Below, in pieces: positions 1 through 8,104 of a DNA stretch of 64,000 nucleotides. Numbering within the stretch: the first letter of the stretch is position 1; each line of letters starts with the position of its first letter. The position numbers were made by a program, and so were the translations under genes. The stretch spans positions 62,001 through 126,000 of the forward strand of contig UBYX01000003.1 of the NCBI GenBank assembly GCA_900469955.1, given 5' to 3'. This DNA is from Hyphomicrobiales bacterium. GTDB taxonomy: Bacteria > Pseudomonadota > Alphaproteobacteria > Rhizobiales > Rhizobiaceae. A model generated the notes under the pieces. The model was not told the origin of the DNA, did not search any database, and was given only the letters and a program-made list of their open reading frames with translations.

Positions 1-2
1 AA

Positions 3-857
3 CTGATGCCGACGTCCGATGGTGAGATCTACAGCTTCAAATATGTCAACGGACATCCAAGAAACATGTCCCACGGGCTCCAGACGGTGACTGCCTTCGG
101 TCTTCTCGCGGAAGTTTCGACCGGTTACCCGGTGCTCCTTACCGAGATGACATTGCTGACGGCCTTGCGCACGGCGGCAACTTCGGCGATGGCAGCACGT
201 CATCTTGCGCGCAAAGGCGCAAGGACGATGGCGCTGATCGGCAACGGAGCACAGGCAGAGTTCCAGGCGCTGGCGATGAAGGCGGTGCTCGGCATCGAGA
301 ACGTCCGCCTTTACGACATCGATCCTGCCGCAACTGAAAAGACAATTCGGAATCTTTCGGACTCTGGGCTGTCTGTCACAGCGTGCCGCTCCTCTCAGGT
401 GGCAATCGAAGGCGCGGAAATCATCACGACCTGCACCGCCGACAAACAGTTCGCGACTATCTTGACGGACAACATGATTGGCGCCGGCGTGCACATCAAT
501 GCCATCGGGGGCGACTGTCCCGGCAAGACAGAACTCCACCGGGACATTCTTCTGCGCGCTGATACCTTCGTGGAATATCCGCCGCAGACTCGGATCGAGG
601 GAGAAATCCAGCAAATGGCTCCCGACTATCCGGTTACGGAACTCTGGCAGGTCGTCGCCGGGCTGGCTCCTGGACGGCGCGACGACAACCAGATTACCCT
701 CTTTGATAGTGTCGGCTTTGCCATCGAAGATTTTTCCGCCCTCCGCTATGTCCGGGAAAAGCTTCGGGGGACCGGGTTTTATCAGGAGATCGACATCATC
801 GCGGATCCCGACGATCCGCGCGACCTCTTCGGCATGCTTCAGCGCGCGCAGGGGTGA
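3..857 (+). CDS. Ornithine cyclodeaminase/mu-crystallin family protein (5' truncated by window)
   Basis: The frame is open to the window edge and the first visible Met lies in the conserved segment TSDGEIYSFKYVNGHP, so about 60-70 N-terminal residues are missing. The family motif TLLTALRTAATSA and a Rossmann fold beginning ALIGNGAQAEF are present. Family members are NAD(P)-dependent and include ornithine cyclodeaminase, Delta1-pyrroline-2-carboxylate reductase and related imine reductases. The reaction cannot be fixed from sequence. The next genes (FAD amine oxidase, GntR regulator, M24 peptidase, DHDPS-family enzyme) suggest catabolism of an amino acid, perhaps proline-like; reduction of a cyclic imine would fit. 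Family call is firm; substrate unknown. Confidence 0.85.
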   Translation: MMPTSDGEIYSFKYVNGHPRNMSHGLQTVTAFGLLAEVSTGYPVLLTEMTLLTALRTAATSAMAARHLARKGARTMALIGNGAQAEFQALAMKAVLGIENVRLYDIDPAATEKTIRNLSDSGLSVTACRSSQVAIEGAEIITTCTADKQFATILTDNMIGAGVHINAIGGDCPGKTELHRDILLRADTFVEYPPQTRIEGEIQQMAPDYPVTELWQVVAGLAPGRRDDNQITLFDSVGFAIEDFSALRYVREKLRGTGFYQEIDIIADPDDPRDLFGMLQRAQG

Positions 858-907
858 TCGATGACTTGTCCCACAAAATCGCATAGCCGATCTGGGGAGG
901 GATCGAG

Positions 908-964
908 ATGAAAGAGGCTGCCCTGCCTCCTTGGCGAATGGACGTCGTGGTCCTCTTCCGCTAA
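908..964 (+). CDS. Possible 18-codon leader ORF ahead of the FAD oxidase gene
   Basis: A small ATG frame preceded by a strong Shine-Dalgarno stretch GGGGAGGG (892-899). It encodes 18 residues (MKEAALPPWRM then a hydrophobic tail) and ends at TAA 962-964. It is in the same frame as the downstream FAD oxidase. It may be a translated leader, or a remnant of an older start cut off by a stop. There is no homology evidence. Confidence 0.2.
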   Translation: MKEAALPPWRMDVVVLFR

Positions 965-997
965 TGCCTGACGAAGAAGGTGGCAGCGGAGAGATGC

Positions 998-2290
998 ATG
1001 CCGGAACGGGACGTCATCATTGTCGGCGCAGGTTTCACCGGCCTCATCGCAGCCTCGCAGCTGGCTGACGCTGGCTTCGATGTTCTCCTGCTCGAAGCAC
1101 GCAGCCGGGTGGGGGGGAAGGTGGAATCCACCGTCCTGAGGAACGGCAGGCGGGTTGATACGGGTGGGCAGTTCTTCTGCCGTGACATGCCGCAGTTGAT
1201 GGCGCTCATCGAAGCCCATGGCACGACGCCGGTGATGTCCTATGCTGATGGGGACACCGTTTTCCGGCCTCCCGTTTCACCCGCCGAAGGTCTTGCCCTA
1301 TGGCGGCAGGTTGATGCGCTCCGGGAGCGGATGATCGCAACGGACCCGCAGGACCCGGAACTGGCCGGACTAACGGTTGCGGCCTGGGTTGAGCGACAGG
1401 ACATTCCTGCAAATGTCGCGCAAGGCTTTCTTCGTCTCGTGAAGGGCCTCTGGTGTCGTTCGCCCGACGAAATCTCCTTCGCCTACCTTGCTTCGAACGA
1501 TCGGCGGATAACCAATACACATTGGGAACTGGAGATGTTCCTCGCCGAGACCATGCACTCGCTGGCCGAACGGATTGCCGCCAACCTGGACCATCGATTG
1601 CGGCTGGATGCCCGTGTCACCCATGTGGATCATTCTCCCAACGGCGTCACGGTAAGGGTGGAGCAGGAGCTTTTCTCAGCGCGCAAGGTCATCCTCGCTC
1701 TGCCTCCGACCATAAGCCGCAGGCTGTCTTTTTCACCTGCTCTCCCCGATGCTTTAGGTCGTGCACTCGCCGTCTGGGGTGCCGGCAATGCGATAAAAGT
1801 GCACGTCGCCTATAGCCGGCCCTTCTGGCGCGTTGATGCGCTGAACGGATCGGTGATGTGGCAGGAGCCACAAGGGCTCTATGCCTGTGATGCAAGCCAC
1901 GGCGACTATCCCGGACTGGTTGTCTTCATCGGCGGCCCGCTGGCGGAAGAGTGGCACGAGAAGCCCCCAAGCGAGCTGCAAGCTTTTATCCTGGCCCTGC
2001 TTGCCGACGCGTTCGGCCCGGAAGCTGGCCAACCACAAGAAGTCCATATTCGTGATTGGGTCGCCGATCCCTGGACCGGCGGCGCCTATAGCGACGTTAT
2101 CACCGAGTTCGATGCGGCAGACGCCGAGGAAGTCCTCAACCGCGGCGCACCACCTGTCTATTTCGCGTCATCGGAGCTGTCGCCATCTTTCCCGGGTTAC
2201 ATCGAAGGGGCGATCGTGGCGGGAAAACAAGTAGCTGCGCGCGTAATCTTAGAATTCAGGCAAGGGGGTTCGACACCGTGGCAAGAATAG
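998..2290 (+). CDS. FAD-dependent flavin monoamine oxidase family protein
   Basis: About 430 residues. The dinucleotide-binding motif VIIVGAGFTGLIAA lies at the N-terminus, followed by LLEARSRVGGKVES (the FAD ribose Glu and the GG doublet of the amine-oxidase family). The C-terminus carries YFASSELSPSFPGYIEGAI, the second FAD-binding segment with the G-x-x-E-G-A motif. I chose ATG 998 because GGAGAG lies 4-5 nt upstream; GTG 980 has its purine stretch directly abutting it. The enzyme should oxidise a primary or secondary amine or amino acid to an imine with release of H2O2. Its 3' end overlaps the GntR gene by 13 bp, so both are probably co-transcribed with the upstream cyclodeaminase-like gene. 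Confidence 0.85.
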   Translation: MPERDVIIVGAGFTGLIAASQLADAGFDVLLLEARSRVGGKVESTVLRNGRRVDTGGQFFCRDMPQLMALIEAHGTTPVMSYADGDTVFRPPVSPAEGLALWRQVDALRERMIATDPQDPELAGLTVAAWVERQDIPANVAQGFLRLVKGLWCRSPDEISFAYLASNDRRITNTHWELEMFLAETMHSLAERIAANLDHRLRLDARVTHVDHSPNGVTVRVEQELFSARKVILALPPTISRRLSFSPALPDALGRALAVWGAGNAIKVHVAYSRPFWRVDALNGSVMWQEPQGLYACDASHGDYPGLVVFIGGPLAEEWHEKPPSELQAFILALLADAFGPEAGQPQEVHIRDWVADPWTGGAYSDVITEFDAADAEEVLNRGAPPVYFASSELSPSFPGYIEGAIVAGKQVAARVILEFRQGGSTPWQE

Positions 2291-2997
2291 AACCGGACGA
2301 AAACGACGCTCCTCGCCCTCGCGGTTCCGGCACCCAGAGTGTGTATGCCGTGCTGCGCAGGGAAATCCTCGCCATGGCGCTGCCGCCAGGAAGCCCGCTT
2401 GACGAAGTGCGGCTGTCGGAGCGATTCGGGATGTCGCGCACTCCTGTACGGGAAGCGCTTCTGCGTCTTTCGGCCGAAGGCTTGGTGACCACGCTGCCCA
2501 ACCGCAATACGATCGTCTCGCCGATCGATTTTGCATCGCTGCCTGGTTATTTCGACGCTCTCACATTGATGTACCGGGTCACGACCCGTGGGGCTGCGAC
2601 CCGGGCGCAGCCGGGGGCCATGGATGTCATTCGCGCCCGCCAGGCGGAGTTCGCGGCTGCCGTCGAGGCGCAAGACGCGCTGGGGATGATCGAAGCCAAT
2701 CGCGAGTTCCATGTCGCCATCGCCGAGCTTGCAGGTAATGCCTACTACGCCACCTTTTTCGCGCGGCTCCTCGATGAGGGGCGGCGAATCCTGCGGCTTT
2801 ACTACAGCACATTCGATGACCGCCTGCCTCGGCAGTATGTCGAGGAACATGAAAAGATCATCGCCGCGATCGAGGCTCGGGATGTCGGACAAGCCGATGA
2901 ACTCGGCCTTCGACATGCCGCGCAGATCGTCAAGCAGATCCAGGATTATCTTGCCCGCGATCTCGGCAATCCCCTCGATCTCGACAAGACCGTCTAA
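2278..2997 (+). CDS. GntR family transcriptional regulator, FCD (FadR C-terminal) subfamily
   Basis: 239 residues. An N-terminal winged helix-turn-helix (about residues 20-85, LSERFGMSRTPVREALLRLSAEGLV) is typical of GntR. A helical FCD ligand domain follows, including ANREFHVAIAELAGN and the EEHEKIIAAIEARD segment, which carry the usual metal/ligand Asp/His positions. It starts at GTG 2278 inside the end of the oxidase gene, with AGGGGG upstream. It is likely the local repressor of this catabolic cluster, responding to a carboxylate intermediate; that role is inferred from position. Confidence 0.88.
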   Translation: MARIEPDENDAPRPRGSGTQSVYAVLRREILAMALPPGSPLDEVRLSERFGMSRTPVREALLRLSAEGLVTTLPNRNTIVSPIDFASLPGYFDALTLMYRVTTRGAATRAQPGAMDVIRARQAEFAAAVEAQDALGMIEANREFHVAIAELAGNAYYATFFARLLDEGRRILRLYYSTFDDRLPRQYVEEHEKIIAAIEARDVGQADELGLRHAAQIVKQIQDYLARDLGNPLDLDKTV

Positions 2998-3070
2998 GAT
3001 AGCTTTCAGTATGGTGTCGACAAACTGAATACAGCAGCGTATAAAGTGCTGAGCAGCAAGGAAACCCAAC

Positions 3071-4213
3071 ATGTCTTGGCCTCACCCCGTTCCGAAGATT
3101 GCGGATGAAGAACGCCGCCGGCGGCTTTCGCTGTTGCAGGCTTCGCTTGAGGAAAGGGGCCTGGGAGGGCTGCTGCTCGGTGCGACGGAGAGCCTTCGCT
3201 ATTTCACCGGCCTTGTCTGGCATCCAAGCGAACGGCTCCTTGGCGCCCTCGTAACGCCGAATGAAATCCGCTACATCGTGCCCGGTTTCGAGGAGAGCCG
3301 CGTCGAAACCCTGTCCCGGCTTCCAGGCGATATCGCGGTTTGGCAAGAAGACGAAAGCAGCGCGGCTCTCGTGGCATCGCTCCTGCCATCAGGCGCAAAA
3401 CTCGCTCTCGACGACGCCTTGCCCCTTTTCCTCTATCATCAGCTCGCCACGGTCTTCGGTGCCGATCGCCTTGTCGACGGGGGTCGGCTGATCCGCGATA
3501 TGCGGCTTAGAAAGTCGCAAGCAGAAATTGCCATCATCAAATATGCGATGGACCTGACGCTGGAAGTGCAGCGCCGCGCCCTTTCCATCATCAGGCCGGG
3601 TATCCGCGCCTCCGAAGTCATTCGTTATATCGATGAACAGCACAAGGCGCTCGGGGCCACCGGAGGATCGAGTTTCTGCATTGTCTCCTTCGGTCTCGCG
3701 ACGTCGCTGCCCCACGGCGCCGATGGCGACCAGGTTTATTCCCCGGGAGATGTCGTCCTGGTCGACACCGGCTGCCGGCTGGACGGCTATCATTCCGACC
3801 TCACCCGCACATACGTGTTGGACGAACCGAGAAGCGAGTTTGCCGAAGCCTGGATGATCGAGAGGGAGGCACAACAGGCCGTGTTCGACGCGGCGCGGAT
3901 TGGCGCCACCTGCGGCAGCCTCGACGATGCGGCACGGCGCGTCCTGGCCAGCCACGGCCTCGGCCCGGACTATGCGCTGCCGGGGCTGCCCCATCGCGCC
4001 GGCCACGGCCTTGGCATGGAAATCCACGAGGAGCCTTACATCGTTCGCGGCAACTCTACCGTGCTCCAACCCGGGATGTGCTTTTCGAACGAACCGATGC
4101 TCGTCTTTCCGGGACGCTTCGGCATACGTCTCGAGGACCACATCCACATGACCGCAACCGGGCCCGAATGGTTTACCCAACCGGCACGGAGCCCGGCCGA
4201 ACCATTTGCCTAA
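3071..4213 (+). CDS. M24 family metallopeptidase (Xaa-Pro aminopeptidase/dipeptidase-like)
   Basis: 380 residues: a creatinase-type N-terminal domain (about 1-145) and a pita-bread M24 domain. All five dinuclear metal ligands can be read: Asp232 in VDTGC, Asp243 in YHSDLTRTYV, His312 in AGHGLGMEIHEEP, Glu341 in SNEPM and Glu355 in RLEDH. The enzyme is therefore expected to be an active hydrolase. M24 relatives cleave Xaa-Pro bonds, creatine or ectoine, so the substrate is not settled. It sits 73 bp after the regulator and 46 bp before the DHDPS-family gene, as part of one catabolic unit. Confidence 0.85.
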   Translation: MSWPHPVPKIADEERRRRLSLLQASLEERGLGGLLLGATESLRYFTGLVWHPSERLLGALVTPNEIRYIVPGFEESRVETLSRLPGDIAVWQEDESSAALVASLLPSGAKLALDDALPLFLYHQLATVFGADRLVDGGRLIRDMRLRKSQAEIAIIKYAMDLTLEVQRRALSIIRPGIRASEVIRYIDEQHKALGATGGSSFCIVSFGLATSLPHGADGDQVYSPGDVVLVDTGCRLDGYHSDLTRTYVLDEPRSEFAEAWMIEREAQQAVFDAARIGATCGSLDDAARRVLASHGLGPDYALPGLPHRAGHGLGMEIHEEPYIVRGNSTVLQPGMCFSNEPMLVFPGRFGIRLEDHIHMTATGPEWFTQPARSPAEPFA

Positions 4214-4259
4214 CCGCTTCGCCGGCGGCAACGGATCCGACAACATAGGAGTGCTTGAA

Positions 4260-5171
4260 ATGACCACAGGCTGGAGCGGCGTTTTCCCTGCCGTAACGAC
4301 ACAGTTCAATGAAGATTTCTCGGTCGATATCGCAGCGACGCAAGGCGTTCAGGACGCGCTCGTGCGCGATGGCGTCAACGGGCTGATCGTCATGGGCACC
4401 TGCGGCGAGAACAACTCTCTCGACCCGGAAGAAAAACGCACCATCCTCAAGGCCGCGGTCGAAGTGGCCGATGGACGGGTGCCGGTGATCACGGGCGTTT
4501 CCGAATTCGACACGCGCCGTGCCGTCGCCTATGCCCGGGACGCGGAAAAGCTCGGCGCAGACGGACTGATGGTTCTACCGGCCATGGTCTATGTACCGAA
4601 GCCGGAGGAACTGATCGCGCATTTTAAGGCGGTCGCGGCAGCGACTTCCCTGCCTATCATGCTCTACAACAATCCGCCCGCCTATCGCGTCAACATCACC
4701 AACGAAGTGCTGCGCGAGCTCGAAGGCGTGGCAAACATCAAAGCCGTCAAGGAAAGTGCGCCTGATCCCCGCCGCTTTACCGACCTGATCAATGCCTTTG
4801 GCGATCGCTTCGATATCTTCGCCGGCCTCGATGATGTGGCGCTTGAAGGCTTGTTGCTTGGCGCCAAAGGCTGGGTGTCGGGCCTTACCAGCGCCTTCCC
4901 GCAGGAATCGGTGGCGCTCGTCGCTGCCGCAGCCCGCGGCGATTGGGAGGAGGCGCGCCTGATCTACCGCTGGTTCATGCCGCTGCTGCATCTCGATGCG
5001 GAGCACGATCTCGTTCAGTCGATCAAGCTTGCCGAGCAGATCATGGGTCGTGGAACGGAACGCGTGCGCATGCCGCGCATGGCGCTCACCGGAGCCCGCC
5101 GGGCGGAAGTCACCGCCATGGTCGAGAAGGCTGCCGCGACGCGCCCGACGCTCAGCAAGAAGGCCGCCTGA
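4260..5171 (+). CDS. Dihydrodipicolinate synthase/N-acetylneuraminate lyase family protein
   Basis: 303 residues forming a class I aldolase-type TIM barrel. The Schiff-base lysine is Lys164 (IKAVKESAPD) and the catalytic tyrosine is Tyr136 (LYNNPPAY). The carboxylate-binding loop reads MGTCGENNSL in place of the usual GTTGE. Start ATG 4260 has AGGAG about 8 nt upstream; an earlier ATG at 4206 would overlap the M24 gene. True DapA is unlikely in this catabolic context. Known alternatives in the family are 1-pyrroline-4-hydroxy-2-carboxylate deaminase (HypD of hydroxyproline catabolism), keto-acid dehydratases and KDG-type aldolases. Family sure, reaction open. Confidence 0.88.
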   Translation: MTTGWSGVFPAVTTQFNEDFSVDIAATQGVQDALVRDGVNGLIVMGTCGENNSLDPEEKRTILKAAVEVADGRVPVITGVSEFDTRRAVAYARDAEKLGADGLMVLPAMVYVPKPEELIAHFKAVAAATSLPIMLYNNPPAYRVNITNEVLRELEGVANIKAVKESAPDPRRFTDLINAFGDRFDIFAGLDDVALEGLLLGAKGWVSGLTSAFPQESVALVAAAARGDWEEARLIYRWFMPLLHLDAEHDLVQSIKLAEQIMGRGTERVRMPRMALTGARRAEVTAMVEKAAATRPTLSKKAA

Positions 5172-5201
5172 AAAGCGGCCTTCCTTGGAAATGGAATCTG
5201 C

Positions 5202-5227
5202 AAAATGCCGGGATAGCCCGGCATTTT
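5202..5227. terminator. Bidirectional rho-independent terminator
   Basis: A perfect 11-bp inverted repeat (AAAATGCCGGG at 5202-5212 and CCCGGCATTTT at 5217-5227) with a 4-nt ATAG loop, flanked by A and T runs on both sides. It lies in the 61-bp gap between the convergent DHDPS-family and MHS transporter genes and can end both transcripts. Confidence 0.9.
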
Positions 5228-5232
5228 CAATT

Positions 5233-6576
5233 TTAGCGTCCCGGGCCTGGTTCGTTGCTCTGATCGAGAACGCGGCTCACGCTGAGCGCGATCAGGGTGC
5301 AGATCGCACCTGAGATCAAGTATCCGCCGATAAAGATGATGCCAAAATTGCTGGCAAGGCCAAGCGCCACCAAAGGCGCAAACCCAGCCCCTACCAGCCA
5401 GGCAAGGTCGGACGTCAATGCCGCGCCGGTATAGCGGTAATACTGGCCAAAGCGGGAGGAAACGGCGCCGGAGGCCTGACCGAAGGACAAGCCCAGGATG
5501 CCGAAACCGATGATGATGAAGGCATCCTGCCCCTTCCCGCCCGCATCAAGCAGGAAGGGCGCCGAGAACGAGAAGATCGCGATGATCACAGCGCCCACCA
5601 TCAACTGGCTGCGACGGCCGATGCGGTCGGCCAGCATGCCTGAGAGAATGATCCCGATAATCCCGACAGCCGCCCCTGCCACCTGCACCCAAAGGAATTC
5701 CGCCGCCGACTGACCGCCGTAAAGCGTCACCCAGCTCAGCGGGAATATCGTCACGAGATGGAACATGGCAAAGCTTGCGAGTGGCACGAAGGCGCCGAGC
5801 ACGACGTCATGGCCGTGTTTGCTGAGCATTTCAAAGACGGGCCGCGGCTGCAATTCATTGGCTTCCAGCGCCGAGCCGAACTCCTTGCTCGCCACGATCC
5901 GGAGCCGCGCAAAGAGCGCCACCACATTGATTGCGAAAGCCACGAAGAATGGATAGCGCCAGCCCCAGGCCAGGAAGTCGGCTTCGGAAAGATTGGCGAC
6001 GAAATAGCCGAACAGGATGCTGGCCAATGCAAACCCGATCGGCGCTCCGAGCTGCGGGATCATCGCATACCAACCCCGATGATTGGGGGGTGCGTTGAGG
6101 TTGAGGAGAGAAGCCAGACCATCCCAGGCTCCCCCGAGCGCAAATCCTTGGCCGAGACGGAAGAGCGCCAGAAGCGCCACCGCCCAGTAGCCGATGGTTT
6201 CATAACCCGGCAGGAAGGCGATCGACGCTGTCGATCCGCCCAGAATGAAGAGCGCGACCGTCAGCTTCGTACCCCGCCCATAATTACGGTCCACCCACAT
6301 GAACACGAAGGACCCAACCGGGCGCGCCATGAAGGCGAGCGGAAAGATCGCAAACGACATCAGAGTTGCGGTGACCGGATCGGGCGCAAAAGGAAAAATG
6401 AGTTTCGGGAAGACGAGGACGGAACCAAGACCGTAAACGAAGAAGTCGAAGAATTCCGACATTCGACCAATGACCACGCCGATCGCGATGCTGCCCGGCG
6501 ATATCGGCTTGTCGTCATGAATGCGGCGGGCATCCCGTTCCAGACCAGATGATGTGGGATTGACGACCGTATTCAT
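5233..6576 (-). CDS. MHS family MFS transporter (metabolite:H+ symporter)
   Basis: 447 residues with about 12 predicted membrane segments. The N-terminal signature SIAIGVVIGRMSEFFDFFVYG, with acidic residues in the first helix, and the ARPVGSFVFMWVDRNYGR loop are typical of the metabolite:H+ symporter branch (ProP, KgtP, ShiA). Its start is preceded by AGGAGG. It faces the catabolic cluster tail-to-tail and probably imports that pathway's substrate (an organic acid, amino acid or betaine), an inference from position. Confidence 0.87.
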   Translation of the reverse strand: MNTVVNPTSSGLERDARRIHDDKPISPGSIAIGVVIGRMSEFFDFFVYGLGSVLVFPKLIFPFAPDPVTATLMSFAIFPLAFMARPVGSFVFMWVDRNYGRGTKLTVALFILGGSTASIAFLPGYETIGYWAVALLALFRLGQGFALGGAWDGLASLLNLNAPPNHRGWYAMIPQLGAPIGFALASILFGYFVANLSEADFLAWGWRYPFFVAFAINVVALFARLRIVASKEFGSALEANELQPRPVFEMLSKHGHDVVLGAFVPLASFAMFHLVTIFPLSWVTLYGGQSAAEFLWVQVAGAAVGIIGIILSGMLADRIGRRSQLMVGAVIIAIFSFSAPFLLDAGGKGQDAFIIIGFGILGLSFGQASGAVSSRFGQYYRYTGAALTSDLAWLVGAGFAPLVALGLASNFGIIFIGGYLISGAICTLIALSVSRVLDQSNEPGPGR

Positions 6577-6886
6577 GCTTTCCTCCTGGCGTGACTCCGC
6601 CTCACCCAGGAAATGTTGATCAAACTGCCGGCGAGATCAAGGACAGTCGGCCGAAAAAGCCTTCGGGTCGTGTGCAGCCGCCCCTCTAGCCGGAGAGGCA
6701 TTGCGTCCTAGATGTGATCGAGCGGCGTCGGCGACCTCTCGGGTTTCAGCAGCGGCAGGTGCTGATCTGCCCGAAAGGTTCGCTGCTGCATTGCGACATA
6801 TTGCTGCACTGCGACGAACGACCTCATTCCCGACCATGCCTCGTCGCGATTAGTCCAACTAGACGAAACGCAAATTCGAGCCCGAG
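6577..6886. other. Divergent intergenic region between MHS transporter and cyoA
   Basis: A 310-bp region with no convincing gene. It must hold the promoters of the leftward transporter and the rightward cyo operon. The only structure I see is the imperfect direct repeat at 6784-6816. Confidence 0.6.
6784..6816 (+). repeat. Imperfect 15-bp direct repeat upstream of cyoA
   Basis: TGCTGCATTGCGACA (6784-6798) and TGCTGCACTGCGACG (6802-6816) match at 13 of 15 positions with an 18-bp period, about 70 bp before cyoA. This could be a paired binding site for a redox or oxygen regulator; that is only an inference. Confidence 0.45.
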
Positions 6887-8074
6887 ATGCAAAGTCTAAT
6901 CAAGTTCGTCGGCCGCCTCTTCCTTTTGGTGTCTTTTCTGGCGCTTGCCGGATGCAACCTGGTGGTCATGTCGCCTTCGGGGGATATTGCCGTACAGCAG
7001 AGGGACCTCATCGTCGTCTCGACGGTGCTGATGTTGTTGATCATCGTGCCGGTCATTTTCCTGACACTGTTTTTCGCCTGGCGATACCGCAGCTCGAACA
7101 CCAGCGCACCCTACGATCCGGAGTGGCACCACTCGACGCGGCTTGAAGTCATCATCTGGTCGGCGCCGCTTGCCATCATCATCGCATTGGGCGCGGTCAC
7201 CTGGATCAGCACACACAAGCTTGACCCCTATCGGCCGCTCGATCGGCTGGATGCCGAGCGCGCCATTCCCGCCGAAACGAAGCCGCTCACGGTCGAAGTC
7301 GTCGCGCTCGACTGGAAATGGCTGTTCCTCTACCCGGACTACGGGATCGCGACGGTGAATGAAATCGCCGCGCCGGTCGATGTGCCGATCAATTTCAAGA
7401 TCACGGCCTCCTCGATGATGAACTCGTTCTACGTTCCCGCGCTTGCCGGCATGATCTACGCCATGCCAGGCATGCAAACCAGGCTGCACGCAGTCATGAA
7501 CGAGCAGGGCGAGTACGAAGGTCTCTCGACCAATTACAGCGGTGATGGCTTCTCCCATATGCGCTTCAAGTTCCATGGCCTGCAACAAGCCGGTTTCGAT
7601 GAATGGGTTGCAAGGGTAAAGGCGCAGGGAACCGCTCTCAGCCGGGATGCCTATCTCAAGCTCGAAAAGCCGAGCGCCAAGGAACCGGTACGCTACTTTT
7701 CGAGCGTCGAGAACGGTCTGTTCGATGCGATCCTGAATATGTGCGCGCGGCCGGGCCAGATGTGCATGAGCGAAATGATGCATATCGACATGGCCGGAGG
7801 CGGCGGCGCCGAAAGCCACGACAACCGCGCCAAGCTTGAATATGACAATCGTCATGCCGATGACGCGACACACGGAGAAGCCGCACCCGGAGCCACCTTC
7901 CCGGCAACGGGAAATCCTGCTCGCAGCCCCGAACCGGCCAAAGGTGTAGATGCGCCGCATCAACCGACCGAAACGCCGATCCAGCAGAACATGCACGAAG
8001 GCCACACAACTCCAGGAAGCGCTCCGGGCGGCCCCGCTGCGCCTCAGATGAACCAAGGCACCACGCAGCCCTGA
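6887..8074 (+). CDS. cyoA: Cytochrome o ubiquinol oxidase subunit II
   Basis: 395 residues. An N-terminal lipoprotein signal ends in the lipobox LAGC, followed by two membrane helices and a cupredoxin-like periplasmic domain (KPLTVEVVALDWKWLFLYPDYGIATVNE). The CuA ligands of cytochrome c oxidases are not evident, as expected for a quinol oxidase. After the core, ending near MCMSEMMHIDMAG, there is an unusual tail of about 90 residues rich in His, Pro, Ala and Gly. It is the first gene of cyoABCD, part of the proton-pumping terminal oxidase of the inner membrane. The start has only a weak ribosome-binding site. Confidence 0.95.
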   Translation: MQSLIKFVGRLFLLVSFLALAGCNLVVMSPSGDIAVQQRDLIVVSTVLMLLIIVPVIFLTLFFAWRYRSSNTSAPYDPEWHHSTRLEVIIWSAPLAIIIALGAVTWISTHKLDPYRPLDRLDAERAIPAETKPLTVEVVALDWKWLFLYPDYGIATVNEIAAPVDVPINFKITASSMMNSFYVPALAGMIYAMPGMQTRLHAVMNEQGEYEGLSTNYSGDGFSHMRFKFHGLQQAGFDEWVARVKAQGTALSRDAYLKLEKPSAKEPVRYFSSVENGLFDAILNMCARPGQMCMSEMMHIDMAGGGGAESHDNRAKLEYDNRHADDATHGEAAPGATFPATGNPARSPEPAKGVDAPHQPTETPIQQNMHEGHTTPGSAPGGPAAPQMNQGTTQP

Positions 8075-8104
8075 ACGGCACCTCAATCGATTTTGGACAA
8101 TACA

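Noticed and set aside
4260..5171. Lysine-biosynthetic DapA
   Set aside because: The fold fits, but the GTTGE-type loop is altered and the setting is a GntR-controlled catabolic cluster with a symporter.
6896..8086. 396-codon minus-strand frame over cyoA
   Set aside because: Arg/His-rich translation antisense to cyoA; coding-strand evidence is decisive.
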